Positions 21,821 to 31,900 of a stretch of DNA of 64,000 bases are shown here, one piece after another. The position numbers and the translations under genes were made by a program. Source of the stretch: Amyelois transitella (Eukaryota > Arthropoda > Insecta > Lepidoptera > Pyralidae); NCBI RefSeq assembly GCF_032362555.1, contig NC_083534.1, positions 3,271,001 through 3,335,000 of the forward strand. Direction: 5' to 3'. How positions within the stretch are numbered: the first letter of the stretch is position 1; each line of letters starts with the position of its first letter. The notes below the pieces were generated by a model that searched no databases, had not been told where the DNA came from, and saw nothing but the letters and a program-made list of their open reading frames with translations.

Positions 21821-22185
21821 ATGAGTGACAGTTTTTTATGTCAAATAAGTTTTGCAGTAAGTTTTGTTTTGAATTCGATTAGAAAACCTGTAAACTTTCT
21901 TTCTGTTTTTTTTATACCGGTGCCTGTGTATTTACCTATTTGCACTTTGTTTTGTGCTGATAACTTGTCGTTATTTGTAGTTTGGAATCTTCCGTTGAGT
22001 CGAGCTTTGTTCTTCCGGATATTCGTGTGATTTTATCATCTGAGATTGGACTCTGACTGTGTTCACTGTGTTGTGCAGATATTTTTTAGATAGGACTCCT
22101 GTAAAAAGTACCTGATTATTTGAGATAGGAGTCCCAAGTTTGTGTTTGTTTTTGTGAAAGACAGTTTTACAACGAAAGTGCCACG
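21821..22185 (+). promoter_or_regulatory. candidate promoter and 5' UTR of a THAP gene
   Basis: tgacagttttttatgtcaaa at about 21825-21845 resembles the TGACAG/TGTCAAA clusters upstream of the CCT eta and ZAD genes. It lies about 340 bp before a THAP-like start codon. This is inference from position and motif recurrence. Confidence 0.3.
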
Positions 22186-22234
22186 ATGTCTTCAGATAAA
22201 CATTGTTGCGTTCCTGGTTGTAAAGGCAGTGGAG
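22186..22234 (+). CDS. first coding exon of a putative THAP-domain protein
   Basis: The ATG at 22186 opens MSSDKHCCVPGCKGSG and the exon ends at a donor G|GTATGT (phase 1). The CCVPGC segment matches the start of the THAP C2CH zinc-binding DNA-binding domain, which normally begins within the first ten residues with Cys-x(2-4)-Cys. An exon break soon after the second cysteine would be plausible for such genes. The remaining THAP residues (second Cys, His, AVPTF box) were not found before 24200, so the gene may continue far downstream or be dead. The exon at 23682 does not fit its phase. Confidence 0.4.
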
Positions 22235-22406
22235 GTATGTTTGAAATATTTTTGTTCCTGTATCAATCTGCCTCTTAATCTTGTGGTTTGATTCCTGGCA
22301 AGGCCACAATCGAAAATTATTATGTTTGCTGGATAGTCAAAAATATTATTAACAGTGATTTACTTATCACTATAAAATTCTTTTCAACTGGGTTTAACAA
22401 TCATCA

Positions 22407-22556
22407 TACATACATATAATCACGTCTATATCCCTTGCGGGGTAGACAGAGCCAACAGTCTTGTAAAGACTGATAGGCCACGTTCAGCTATTTGGCTTTA
22501 AGATAGAATTGAGATTCAAATAGTGACAGGTTGCAAGCCCATCGCCTAAAAAAGAA
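22407..22556 (-). repeat. HT repeat, 5'-truncated
   Basis: Only the tail-proximal 150 bp are present. The copy is flanked by a short direct repeat (atcat), as expected for a truncated retroposition. Confidence 0.75.
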
Positions 22557-22702
22557 TCATCATTATGAGAATATTATGAGATTTAATCCAATCAGGCCAC
22601 ATATAACTTTAAGAAAGTTAGTTGTGAAAACCTCCGGCGATGGGCGCTTGGTTGCAAAAGTCTTTTCTAGTATGATAGTTATACTAGAAGTGTTAACTTC
22701 CA

Positions 22703-22770
22703 AAAAATAATTGTATAAAAAAACTAAAAAACTATGCGTTTTATTGCTAATCGAACTAAAAAATAGAAAA
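22703..22770 (+). repeat. partial direct copy of the inverted-repeat arm
   Basis: aaaaaaactaaaaaactatgc...ttattgctaatcgaactaaaaaatagaaaat repeats, with a few changes, the outer 60-65 bp of the adjacent left arm. Confidence 0.75.
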
Positions 22771-23284
22771 TAAATAATAGTTTAAAAAAAACTAAAAAAC
22801 TACGCTTTTATTGCTAATCAAACTAAAAAATAGAAAATAAAAATTAATGACAAAGGAATTATAAAACAGTAGTAGCAAGTCGAACAATCAGTTATAGTCA
22901 GTTGTAGTAGTAATTACCTCGGATTAAAATTATAACAAAATTAAATTTATAAACAAAACAATTTAAATCAGAGTAAAAAGCGTGGGGTGCATTTTACTTC
23001 ATTTTCATAACTCTCTTGTCATAAATATATGCTAATAGAATGATTTTAATATTTACTACATCAGGCACCCCACGCTTTTTACTCTGATTTAAATTGTTTT
23101 GTTTATAAATTTAATTTTGTTATAATTTTAATCCGAGGTAATTACTACTACAACTGACTATAACTGATTGTTCGACTTGCTACTACTGTTTTATAATTCC
23201 TTTGTCATTAATTTTTATTTTCTATTTTTTAGTTTGATTAGCAATAAAAGCGTAGTTTTTTAGTTTTTTTTAAACTATTATTTA
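22771..23284. repeat. 220-bp inverted repeat with identical arms and 74-bp spacer
   Basis: Left arm 22771-22990, spacer 22991-23064, right arm 23065-23284. Reading the two arms against each other I find no mismatch over 220 bp. The arm tips at the spacer are gcgtggggtgc and gcaccccacgc. There is no open frame. It could be a young foldback/hairpin MITE, a local inverted duplication or an assembly artefact. Confidence 0.9.
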
Positions 23285-23681
23285 TTATAATAGAATCTGA
23301 AAGCCTTACCTACCACTTCTACACATTTTTGACAAATCTTTAGAAAATTCGTCTTACCCTAGCTTGGAAGACAAGTAATGTGAGTACACAAATCTGGGAA
23401 TTATTCGTTTAAGTCTGTATATGGCAAAATATTCAAAGATTCGTTCGGTTATTTTAGTGTTCACCTTGTGCTGATTTCCTATGCTATCTCGGATCTTTAC
23501 CTTGATTTTAAACACTTATAATAATCTCATTCTGTATCTATTGTATTATACTAACCGGCGTCTTGTTTTATTTAACTATAGTCTTGTATTTTCGATTTCT
23601 CTAAAATTTACTACATATAAAATGTTTTTGTCTTTCTGAAAAGGAAGTTTTTTCATTTAAATTTTTTTTATTTTATAATAG
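23285..23681. other. no gene seen
   Basis: AT-rich flank of the inverted repeat. It ends in a polypyrimidine-like tract before the exon at 23682. Confidence 0.4.
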
Positions 23682-23845
23682 GCTAAATTTTGGTTAAATA
23701 AAACCGCTAATGGCGTCATGTCAGTCCATGCCGCGGGCGCAGTCGCAGTAATGCTTGGAAGGGGTTACAATTGGGAACATGCAATGATAAGTCTGGGGCC
23801 CAACTCATGCCCAGGTTCAGAATTTGTAATGTTAGCTGCGGAAGA
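23682..23845 (+). CDS. unidentified internal exon
   Basis: A 164-bp segment has an acceptor (ttttataatag|GCT) and a consensus donor (GAAGA|GTGAGT). It is open in one frame for 54 codons with coding-like composition, including MLGRGYNWEHAM and SLGPNSCPGSEF. GC content rises sharply relative to the flanks. I do not recognise the family. Its start phase does not match the THAP exon at 22186, so it probably belongs to another transcript or is a relic captured by a repeat. Confidence 0.4.
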
Positions 23846-23904
23846 GTGAGTTTTCTGAATTTTGGGGAAAATTCAGAAAACGGCCTCCATAACTTTATAA
23901 ATAA

Positions 23905-24190
23905 CTAGCCGTTTCTCACAACTCCGTTTGCGTGTTATTGGAAATAGTAGCTGCGGTCCCTTTGGATTCCTAGTCACATAATCCAGATTTTACATATTTC
24001 GCCAATAGAAAATGCTCATGATTTAGCTGGTCTATAATGGATTTCCATCAGATTTTCCAGATCTTCGATTTTTATACGCTAACAGAAAATGCTCATCAGG
24101 TTGAGCAACTTTTGTTAAGACGTCTTTACCATAATTCGGATGATTCAGCTGGTCTTTTTTCGATATTTCCTATAGTTTAGTTGAGTTGTT
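23905..24190 (-). repeat. dispersed repeat, uninterrupted copy
   Basis: The reverse complement matches 13231-13296 plus 13571-13830 and gives the empty site for the HT insertion there. Confidence 0.7.
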
Positions 24191-24587
24191 ATGTTTAGAC
24201 ATCAGCTGTTTCAAAACAAATTATATAAATATGTTGCCAAAGCATAAGAGCTATACAAGTATACAACAAAAAGAGTTTGTTTGTTTGTTTGTTTGTAAAT
24301 TCTTTATTGTACATAACAAATTATAGGTAATACATAAAAACATTAAAAATAACGACGTACAAGGGCGGACTTATCCCTGTGAGGGATTTCTTCCAGTCAA
24401 CCAGGTATTTCAAAGAAATATATTATGTAAAGGGATAGTAGCTGCAGCTAGGTACAATGACAAAAAGAAAAGGTAAAAAAAAAATAAAAAATAAAAATAA
24501 AATAAAAATAATTAAATATAAACATACTTAAATAATAAAACAATATACATACTTATACATACATAATATACACATACATATAACAAC

Positions 24588-27560
24588 TCAATGCGTTACA
24601 CGATCGAAAAATATTTTTTTGACTTGGAGTTTAAAGGAGTCAAGAGAAGTAGCCGTTCTTACGACCGCAGGCAGTTTATTCCACAACCTAGCAGCGAGGA
24701 CGGAGAAAGATTTGGAATAGGAATGCGAGGAATAAGCAGGAATTGACAAAAAAGGAATATTACAAGCACGGAAACGATTATCAAGGACACGAAGCTTAAA
24801 CTTCTGGAATAAGTACGGTGGACAATGGGGATTATATAGGACATTAAATAGAAGGTAAAGGACATGGCAGTTGCGGCGAAGTCTGATTGGAAGCCAATTA
24901 AGCTTGTTACGAAACTCAGAAACATGGTCAAATTTGCGCAATCCAAAGATAAATCTGATGCACTGATTCTGCAACCTTTCCAGCCTGTCAAGTAGTCCCT
25001 CGTTGAGATCTAAATATGCCACGTCTGCATAGTCAAGGAGAGACAATAAAAGAGATTGAGCCAGAAGAACTTTAGTACTAGTGGGAAGAAAATTTTGGAG
25101 ACGTCTCAGCGAGTGCAGACTTACATATAATTTCCTACTAATCTCATTTGTTTGGGGACCCCAAGACAAACATTGATCAACAATGATACCCAAATTAGTC
25201 ACAGAAGAGGAGAAAGGAATAACATCATTGTTGAGCATTAACTTGGGTACCAACGTGCAATCAAATCTGGAAATATAATATGAACTACCAATTATAATAG
25301 CCTGAGATTTAGCAGCATTCACCATTAGTCCAAAATTTCGAGACCACTCAGCAATCTTGGTTAGGTCAGAATTGATTTTGTGTATTGCAGAATTGAGATT
25401 TTGAAGGGGTGCTGCGGAATAAATTTGGAGATCATCAGCGTAGAGATGAAAAGAAGAAGAGAGATTTTTAGTAATGCCATCAATATATATGGAGAATAGA
25501 ATAGGAGAAAGGATACCGCCTTGCGGAACACCGGAGCTTACATCACACCAATCAGAACTAACATTGTCGACTTTAACAGATTGACGGCGACCTGAAAGAT
25601 ATGAATGAAACCACGAAAGAGGAACTGAAGAGAAATTAAGAGATCGCATAACAGCAAGCAGAATATCGAAGTCGATCGTGTTGAAAGCATTAGTGAAATC
25701 CAGGAGAACAAGAACCGTAAGTTCTTTGTTATCAATATTAGCACGAATATCATCCGTTATTTTCACCAAGGCCGTCGTTGTGCTATGTCCTTTACGAAAA
25801 CCTGATTGATAGGGACTTAGTAAATTATGTTGGAAAAGGTAGGATGTGACTTGCTGAAGAACATGAAGCTCAGGAATTTTGGAAAGGAATGGAAGAATTG
25901 AAATCGGACGGAGCTGAGAAGGAGATACCGGATTAGGTTTTTTTGGAAGAGGAATAACAATGCTGTATTTCCACTCTGAAGGGAAAACCCCTGTAGAAAG
26001 TGAACTGTTCACAATTTTAGCAATGGCCGGTGCAATCAGTTCAGCTATTGGTTTAATCATATCCACTGATATGCCGTCATTACCTACAGCCTTCGTGTTT
26101 AAAGATTTTAAATAAGTAACTACTTCTTCACAGGAAATATCAGAGAAGTTAAAGGAAGGAATATCAGGAAGAGGTTTGAGAGAAAGAGATGTTAAAGTTT
26201 CCTGTTTCGCAATATAAGAGTAGTTTGAAGAAGGATTACCGAAGAATTTATTCAACACATTTATATCAAATGATAAGTCTCCCTCAAGCCTTTGCTTCCC
26301 CACGCCCAGGCGCTTAAGGAAATTCCAAAGTTTATTAGGAGGGCAGTTCTTTATGTTGGAATGGATAAAATTACGTTTGGCTTCACGACACTTTTTATTG
26401 CAACGATTGCGCAGATCAACATACATATCGCGGTTTTGCTCCGAAGGACATTGGCGCAATTTAAGTTTAGCCCTATCTCTCCTTGTCATCAAAGATTTAA
26501 TATATGAAGAAAGCCAAGGAGCAGGATGATGCTTGACCCGAACCGGATGCAGGGGAGCATGCCTATCGTATATAGCCAAGATGGCTTTATTGAAGGCAGA
26601 AACCCTGGCATCCATGTCCTGAGAAGAAAGAAGGTCATCCCAGTCAATTGCAGCAACATCTGATGCTAGGAGGTCATGATCAATGGCTGAGAAGTTCCGT
26701 AGCAACATGACCCTGTGCTTACGTTTACGAGTGCGAAATTTAAAGGAACCGTAGATAAGATCATGGGCAGAAAAACAAGGAGCATTGAATTGACCATGCC
26801 TCGCAACAATATTAGGGGAGGAGGTTATAATTAGGTCAAGGAGAGAAGGCTGACCATTATGAGGGAAGTGAGTGGCATTAAGGGGAAGGGTGTGTAAATC
26901 CAACGAGCGAAGAAGGTACAAAAGAGATTCAGAGCGAGAGTCTTTCTTGAGAAGACAGGTATTGAAATCTCCCATTATGAGTAAATGATCATATTGATTA
27001 CGATAAAGTGAAAGAAGTGACTCAAATGAGTTGAAATAATTGATATGTAGGGAAGGGCTGTAATAAACACCCAAAAGTATTTTTGTAAAATTAAGAGAGA
27101 TTTCAAGAAAGAGGTGCTCCGGCGTCTGAAAAACAGACGGAGACTGTGATATGATCTGACAAGGTATGTCACCGCGAAGGTAAATTGCCACACCCCCACA
27201 TCTGACCGTTTTTGACATTCCATTTTTAACAATAGTGTATGTCCTATCATTTCTTATAAGCCTAAATCCAGGAAGAGGAAACATAGTAGAAGGAAGTGAA
27301 GGTTTAAGAAAACTCTCGGAAACTAGAATGGCATGAATAGGAGAAGAACAAAAGGAAGCTAAAAGGGCGTTATAGTGTTCAGGAATACTTTGGGCATTAA
27401 TGTGCACAACATTGAAATTTTTAGCTAAGGTCGAGAAGGTATAATTAAGGTTATTTTCCAAAGAGCTAAAGTCATCCTCTTCTACGCTTAAAAAACTCCC
27501 AGAAGAAGAGGAAAAGGAAAAATATTCCAAGTCCGAATTATCATCTAATACATCCGACAT
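24588..27560 (-). CDS. non-LTR retrotransposon ORF2: endonuclease and reverse transcriptase
   Basis: Starting at Met 27560 (MSDVLDDNSD) the product has 990 residues; the frame is open 33 codons further upstream. Residues 45-280 form an AP-type endonuclease (HINAQS near 53, ESF near 82, MGDFN at 196-200, SAHD at 264-267). Residues 490-760 form the reverse transcriptase (RPISILP at 551, first catalytic Asp in LLDFTNAF at about 621, GVPQGGILSP from 677, YADD at 707-710). The C-terminal part has the LERLQNQCIRFI and WLPIRLRR motifs usual in CR1/jockey-type elements. No RNase H domain is evident. No stop or frameshift interrupts it, so it is recent. It would nick target DNA and copy its own RNA into it. 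Confidence 0.93.
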   Translation of the reverse strand: MSDVLDDNSDLEYFSFSSSSGSFLSVEEDDFSSLENNLNYTFSTLAKNFNVVHINAQSIPEHYNALLASFCSSPIHAILVSESFLKPSLPSTMFPLPGFRLIRNDRTYTIVKNGMSKTVRCGGVAIYLRGDIPCQIISQSPSVFQTPEHLFLEISLNFTKILLGVYYSPSLHINYFNSFESLLSLYRNQYDHLLIMGDFNTCLLKKDSRSESLLYLLRSLDLHTLPLNATHFPHNGQPSLLDLIITSSPNIVARHGQFNAPCFSAHDLIYGSFKFRTRKRKHRVMLLRNFSAIDHDLLASDVAAIDWDDLLSSQDMDARVSAFNKAILAIYDRHAPLHPVRVKHHPAPWLSSYIKSLMTRRDRAKLKLRQCPSEQNRDMYVDLRNRCNKKCREAKRNFIHSNIKNCPPNKLWNFLKRLGVGKQRLEGDLSFDINVLNKFFGNPSSNYSYIAKQETLTSLSLKPLPDIPSFNFSDISCEEVVTYLKSLNTKAVGNDGISVDMIKPIAELIAPAIAKIVNSSLSTGVFPSEWKYSIVIPLPKKPNPVSPSQLRPISILPFLSKIPELHVLQQVTSYLFQHNLLSPYQSGFRKGHSTTTALVKITDDIRANIDNKELTVLVLLDFTNAFNTIDFDILLAVMRSLNFSSVPLSWFHSYLSGRRQSVKVDNVSSDWCDVSSGVPQGGILSPILFSIYIDGITKNLSSSFHLYADDLQIYSAAPLQNLNSAIHKINSDLTKIAEWSRNFGLMVNAAKSQAIIIGSSYYISRFDCTLVPKLMLNNDVIPFSSSVTNLGIIVDQCLSWGPQTNEISRKLYVSLHSLRRLQNFLPTSTKVLLAQSLLLSLLDYADVAYLDLNEGLLDRLERLQNQCIRFIFGLRKFDHVSEFRNKLNWLPIRLRRNCHVLYLLFNVLYNPHCPPYLFQKFKLRVLDNRFRACNIPFLSIPAYSSHSYSKSFSVLAARLWNKLPAVVRTATSLDSFKLQVKKIFFDRVTH

Positions 27561-28126
27561 TGAGCTACACAAGTATGTATAATAAATAAAATAAAATAAA
27601 ATAATATTATAATCACTGTGTGTTTGTAACGTAATTAAAACGTAAAACACAGATTTCAAACTTGCAGATACCTTCCAGATTGATCAAAATAAAAAATAAT
27701 AATGAATAATTAAAAAAAGAAAAACAAACAGTTGCAGGATATACCTACATAACATTCAGTAAAATTCGATACAAAAAAGAAATGACAGTCTTATTTAAAA
27801 TTATGCATATGCCAACGACAGGGCAATCTTAAAAAAAAAAATAATAAAAAAAAAAATATTTTAACTAGTGACATGACAAGTGACAATGACATTGACGCAT
27901 GCAATGACAGATCGGAGTCGTTTTGGAAGTAGTAGGTAATGCAAATAGTTCGCTTTGTTTTGTGAGGTAGATCTAGTAAAATAAAATTAATTGTGATAAA
28001 CAAGCAAAACAGAAGTGTAACAGAAAAATAAAGAAATAATAATGCGAAATTTATCTACCCCACAAAAGTTCAAACAACGCATGAATTAGGAACATCAAAT
28101 CATTTATTAACTTTGACGAAACCAAG
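27561..28126 (-). other. spacer between retrotransposon ORF2 and ORF1
   Basis: Unusually long for an ORF1-ORF2 gap. It carries a TGACA-rich cluster (about 27872-27912) like that at host promoters in this window. It may be an internal ORF2 promoter or a foreign insertion. Confidence 0.4.
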
Positions 28127-28786
28127 TCACTTTTTTGTGGCCTTTTGGGTTCTACAGCTGCGGACCTCCTTGGGCTGTGAACGACCGAGAAAATCACCAG
28201 CTTGAGCCCGCTGCGCCACAGGGAATGTTGCAGTAGTAACGTCAGCCGAGCCAGTACCCGCTGTCACTTTGAAATTACCAGCGGCTCTTTCCTCCAGGAT
28301 AGAATTTAATTCTCTCATCGTCGTTAATTTACTATAAGCACCTTTAGAGTCCACAACTACAATCTTGCCGTTATTCGTCCAGCAGCCCTTGACTCCCAAG
28401 GTCTTCCGTGCCTCCAGAAACACAGCATGCCGTGAAGCAGTTAAAAACTCCGAAAGGGTCAAGCCACTGCCCTTTAAGTTCTTCTTTGCGGCCCAAACAG
28501 CATTCCGAGTGTTAGTGTCAATAAAGCGAATGAAAATCGGACGTGGCTTATCAGGTGAACGAGCTTTGCCCATGCGCCAACATGCTGATATGGAGCTGGG
28601 AGTAATGGGGATCAGGAGCTTGTCACAGCATATTTTTCTGACATCTTCAACAAGATTCTCATTTTTACTGCCAATGAAACCATGAATTAAGAGAATGCAT
28701 GAACGTGATCTCATTTCGGTTTCCTCTAGCACAGAGAGAACAAGTTCCAGTTGCCTATTGACAATTAAGTTAAGAGTTTGATTCAA
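28127..28786 (-). pseudogene. non-LTR retrotransposon ORF1, 5'-truncated
   Basis: 219 open codons without an initiating ATG. An upstream in-frame TGA lies in foreign repeat sequence, so the N-terminus is lost. The preserved part has the layout of LINE ORF1 RNA-binding proteins of the FP/L1-ORF1 type: an acidic helix (ENLVEDVRKICCDKL), a PRPIFIRFID strand, a charged helix with AAKKNLKG, and a final region with ARKTLGVKGCWTNNGKIVV. The C-terminus ends QKATKK. It would normally bind the element RNA. The association with ORF2 rests on orientation and proximity. Confidence 0.65.
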
Positions 28787-28928
28787 ATCCGTTCAGTAGT
28801 TCTTCGAAGTAATTTTTCGAATATATAGGTAGGTACCTACTCAATGTACAATTTTTTTTTACTGTTTTATTATATTTAGGATTGATGATGAAAGATCATA
28901 ATTGAAACGAAAACAAGTTGATCAAACG

Positions 28929-28934
28929 TTTATT
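28929..28934 (-). terminator. poly(A) signal AATAAA of the secreted-protein gene
   Basis: AATAAA on the minus strand, 49 bases after the stop codon at 28983. Confidence 0.6.
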
Positions 28935-28982
28935 GCGATTAAATTCCATTATAATTCCTATATACGAATCACTGAAACTTCA

Positions 28983-31900
28983 CTAAACATCCAAGCTGGC
29001 TCTAATAAGTCCGGAGAAGAAGGGATTTGGATCTAATGGGTTGAAATTGGACCCGTAACGTCTAACCACCTCAATGTTACCAGTCTGAAATATCTGCTCT
29101 AAGCCAAGTCTCACCAAGGCCGCTTGTGCTGGGTCATAATTATATTCCACACCTTTCGCATTCTTCGAGTAATAACTCAAATCCTGATACGGATTTTCTG
29201 AAATCCTCGGAAGAAACTTTCTACCATATCCAACAGACCTTTTATGTATTTTCTTCACGACGTGATCAAATTTTTTGAGGTTATGTTTGACAGTCAAAGA
29301 AGCTGTGTGCCGCATTTTCTCTAAAGTCCCTTTAATTAGTTTTATTTGCTCTTTGTTTTTCTCGTAATGGATTCCGGCTTCTTTCTTCATGTGATCTCGT
29401 AAAGCGTGAAACGGTTTTTCGGGTATTCTTAAATGAATATGTTTTTTGAACAAAGATCGTTTCTGGACGGATTTTACTGGTAATTGATTAGGAACTTCGA
29501 AATTCCGGTTGCTATTAATCTCAGTCGCATCCAAAGGATTTGAATTAACCCAGACTTTGTGTTTTCCGTAATATTTCATTAGTTTCAAAAGCGGACTCTC
29601 CTCGTCTATAGACCGTTTCCTGACGGTTTTTATATTGACACCTGGCATTTCAGATTTTGGCGCGAAATTTTTGGCGGCAGCCGTATCGGCTGTCAAAAGA
29701 AGTTCCAACGATGAAGATTCTGGGAGAGAATCAGAATTGGGCGGTGATATCACCCTCAAGGTAGGATCTTGAGGTCTGCTGTTAGCAAAACTGGGATCTG
29801 TAATAAATTGCGATTATGGCCATCATTATTGCTCGCTTCTAAAAACGAGTAAGTAAGAAAAACAAGATGATGAAACTTGTACTTTCAGGAAAATTAAAAT
29901 ATACCTAACCGTGACCACGAATTTCAGAGAACACCTGACTCTTCTGCTCATGTAATCAAAGAGATCCGTTAAAACAGCAGAACGCAAAGCTTTCCACAAA
30001 ACTTCATCATATAAATAGGAGTTTAGATCTCAGCATTGGACCAACAGCTGGAATGGAAGAATATGCTACGATGGAAGATCCATTACCTCTGCTCTCATAC
30101 GCTCGTTGGACCAACTCGGGCAGCGGCAGCGGGTACCGGCACCTCTCCGTGGCTGGCTCCGAAGAGTTTGACTTCATGCAATCCATCATCCTTTGCACCA
30201 CGTCACGAGGTACGTTGTCGAATGGTAGTTGAATTGATGGGAGCAGGTTTGTGGGGGGTTCTGTTAAAAAGAATTTAGTATATCCAATCAATCATGCAAT
30301 CTTGCGTCTTTGCAATGCTTGATGTACCTACATGGATCATGTCACATGATTCGGAATATAAAGGTGCTATAACTAATATTATAAATGCGAAAGTTTGTAT
30401 GCCAGTATGGATGTATGTTACTCTTTCACGCTACAAAACTACTGAACCGATTTCGATGAAATTTGTTATGTTGGTAGCTGAAGACCCAGAATAACATATA
30501 GGCTACTTTTTATCCCGGAGTTCCCGCGGGATTGATAGGGTTTCCATGCGGACGACAGTCGCGGGCGGCCTCTAGAATATTATTTGCGAAAGTTTGTTAT
30601 GATATGTAGATGTATGTCTGTTATTACCTTTTCAAGCAAAATATTCGTATTTTGATGAAATTATAGGGTAAATTTTAACTTGTATATCAATTAAATTAAA
30701 CTTTTTATCCCGACATTCCCACGAGAGCGAGACCCCGGGGCGCAGCTAGTTTTGATATACAGGGTGACTTTTAATTCAACTGCATAAATTTAACTGTTAA
30801 GTGTACTCATCTAAAGGATATTTAAAAACGTTAAAAGAAAAATATCGGTTCATATTTCACAAAGTACGAAAAAAAATAAAGGTATCAAAATCCACGATCA
30901 CGTCATATCACCCCGGCCGGCGGAAAAGCGACGCGTAAGATTCAGAGGTCAACGACTTTAATTAATTTCTTTTTGTAGTATTGGTCTTCAATAAAGCGTG
31001 TGACGTAGTTTTTGAGAGTTTTTTAAATGTGAAAATGATGACGTTTAATTTAAATAAAAATAGGCTCAAACGGCTCAGAAGCATGGGTATAGTCTACGTT
31101 TAAAAGGATGCAGTTGTTTTAAATATCACTCTGTATTTTCACTCACTGGCAGTAGTAGTCTGGTCGACGAACTCTTGTACATTTGGCTCATAGCCCGTGT
31201 AATGAGCCAGTCTGTCCAGAAACCACGCTAGCTTCAACAGCAACTCGTTTTCTTCTTGCTCGTAATACTGAAATAGAGGATATTATGCTTGGTGTCTTCT
31301 TCATTCCCATGGATGTCGTAAAAGGCGACTAACAAACTTGGGATTCTTTTTCAGGCGATGGGCTAGCAACCTGTCACTATTTGAATCTCAATTCTATCAT
31401 TAAGCCAAATAGCTGAACGTGGCCATTCAGTCTTTTCAAGACTGTTGGCTCTGTCTACCCCGCAAGGGATATAGACGTGACTATATGTATGTATGTCTTC
31501 TTAAGTGAATAATCGTCTAGATGACAGCCGCAAGGTCACTGGTTGACATTAACTGTCTTCTATGGAGGGCGTTAAATATTGTTATGTTAACATTGTGTGA
31601 GGTACCGTGTTTTTCCCGGCCCAAATAGAAAAAAAAAATAGACTACTTCATCATGAATGTCGTATAAGACGACTAAGGGATAGGCTTATAATCTTGTAAT
31701 TCTTCTGAACGTGACCTTGCAGTCTTTTCAAGACCGTTGGCTCTGTCTACGCAAGGGATATAGACGTGTTTTAGTATGTATGTTTGTTAAATATTTCTAC
31801 TTATCCTCCTCCAACGGCTTAAAACACGAAGGATCGAGGTCACATTGTTAACCTTGCATTGCAACCTGTCACTATTTGAATCTCAATTCTATCATTAAGG

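Larger units (their letters stand above)
24264..28787 (-). mobile_element. CR1/jockey-like non-LTR retrotransposon, 5'-truncated
   Basis: On the minus strand the order is ORF1 remnant (28127-28786), a spacer of about 566 bp, ORF2 (24588-27560), and a 3' UTR containing a 'gaagaaatccctcacagggataagtccgccc'-type element. The 3' end is a (CAAA)n-like tail, seen on the plus strand as gtttgtttgtttgtttg at about 24278-24296. The 5' edge at about 28787 joins unrelated repeat DNA in mid-ORF1. It lies directly downstream of the secreted-protein gene. No clear target-site duplication was found. Confidence 0.85.

Noticed and set aside
24659..27250. Additional frames overlapping the retrotransposon ORF2 (71-110 residues)
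   Set aside because: Shadow frames of the 990-codon ORF2.
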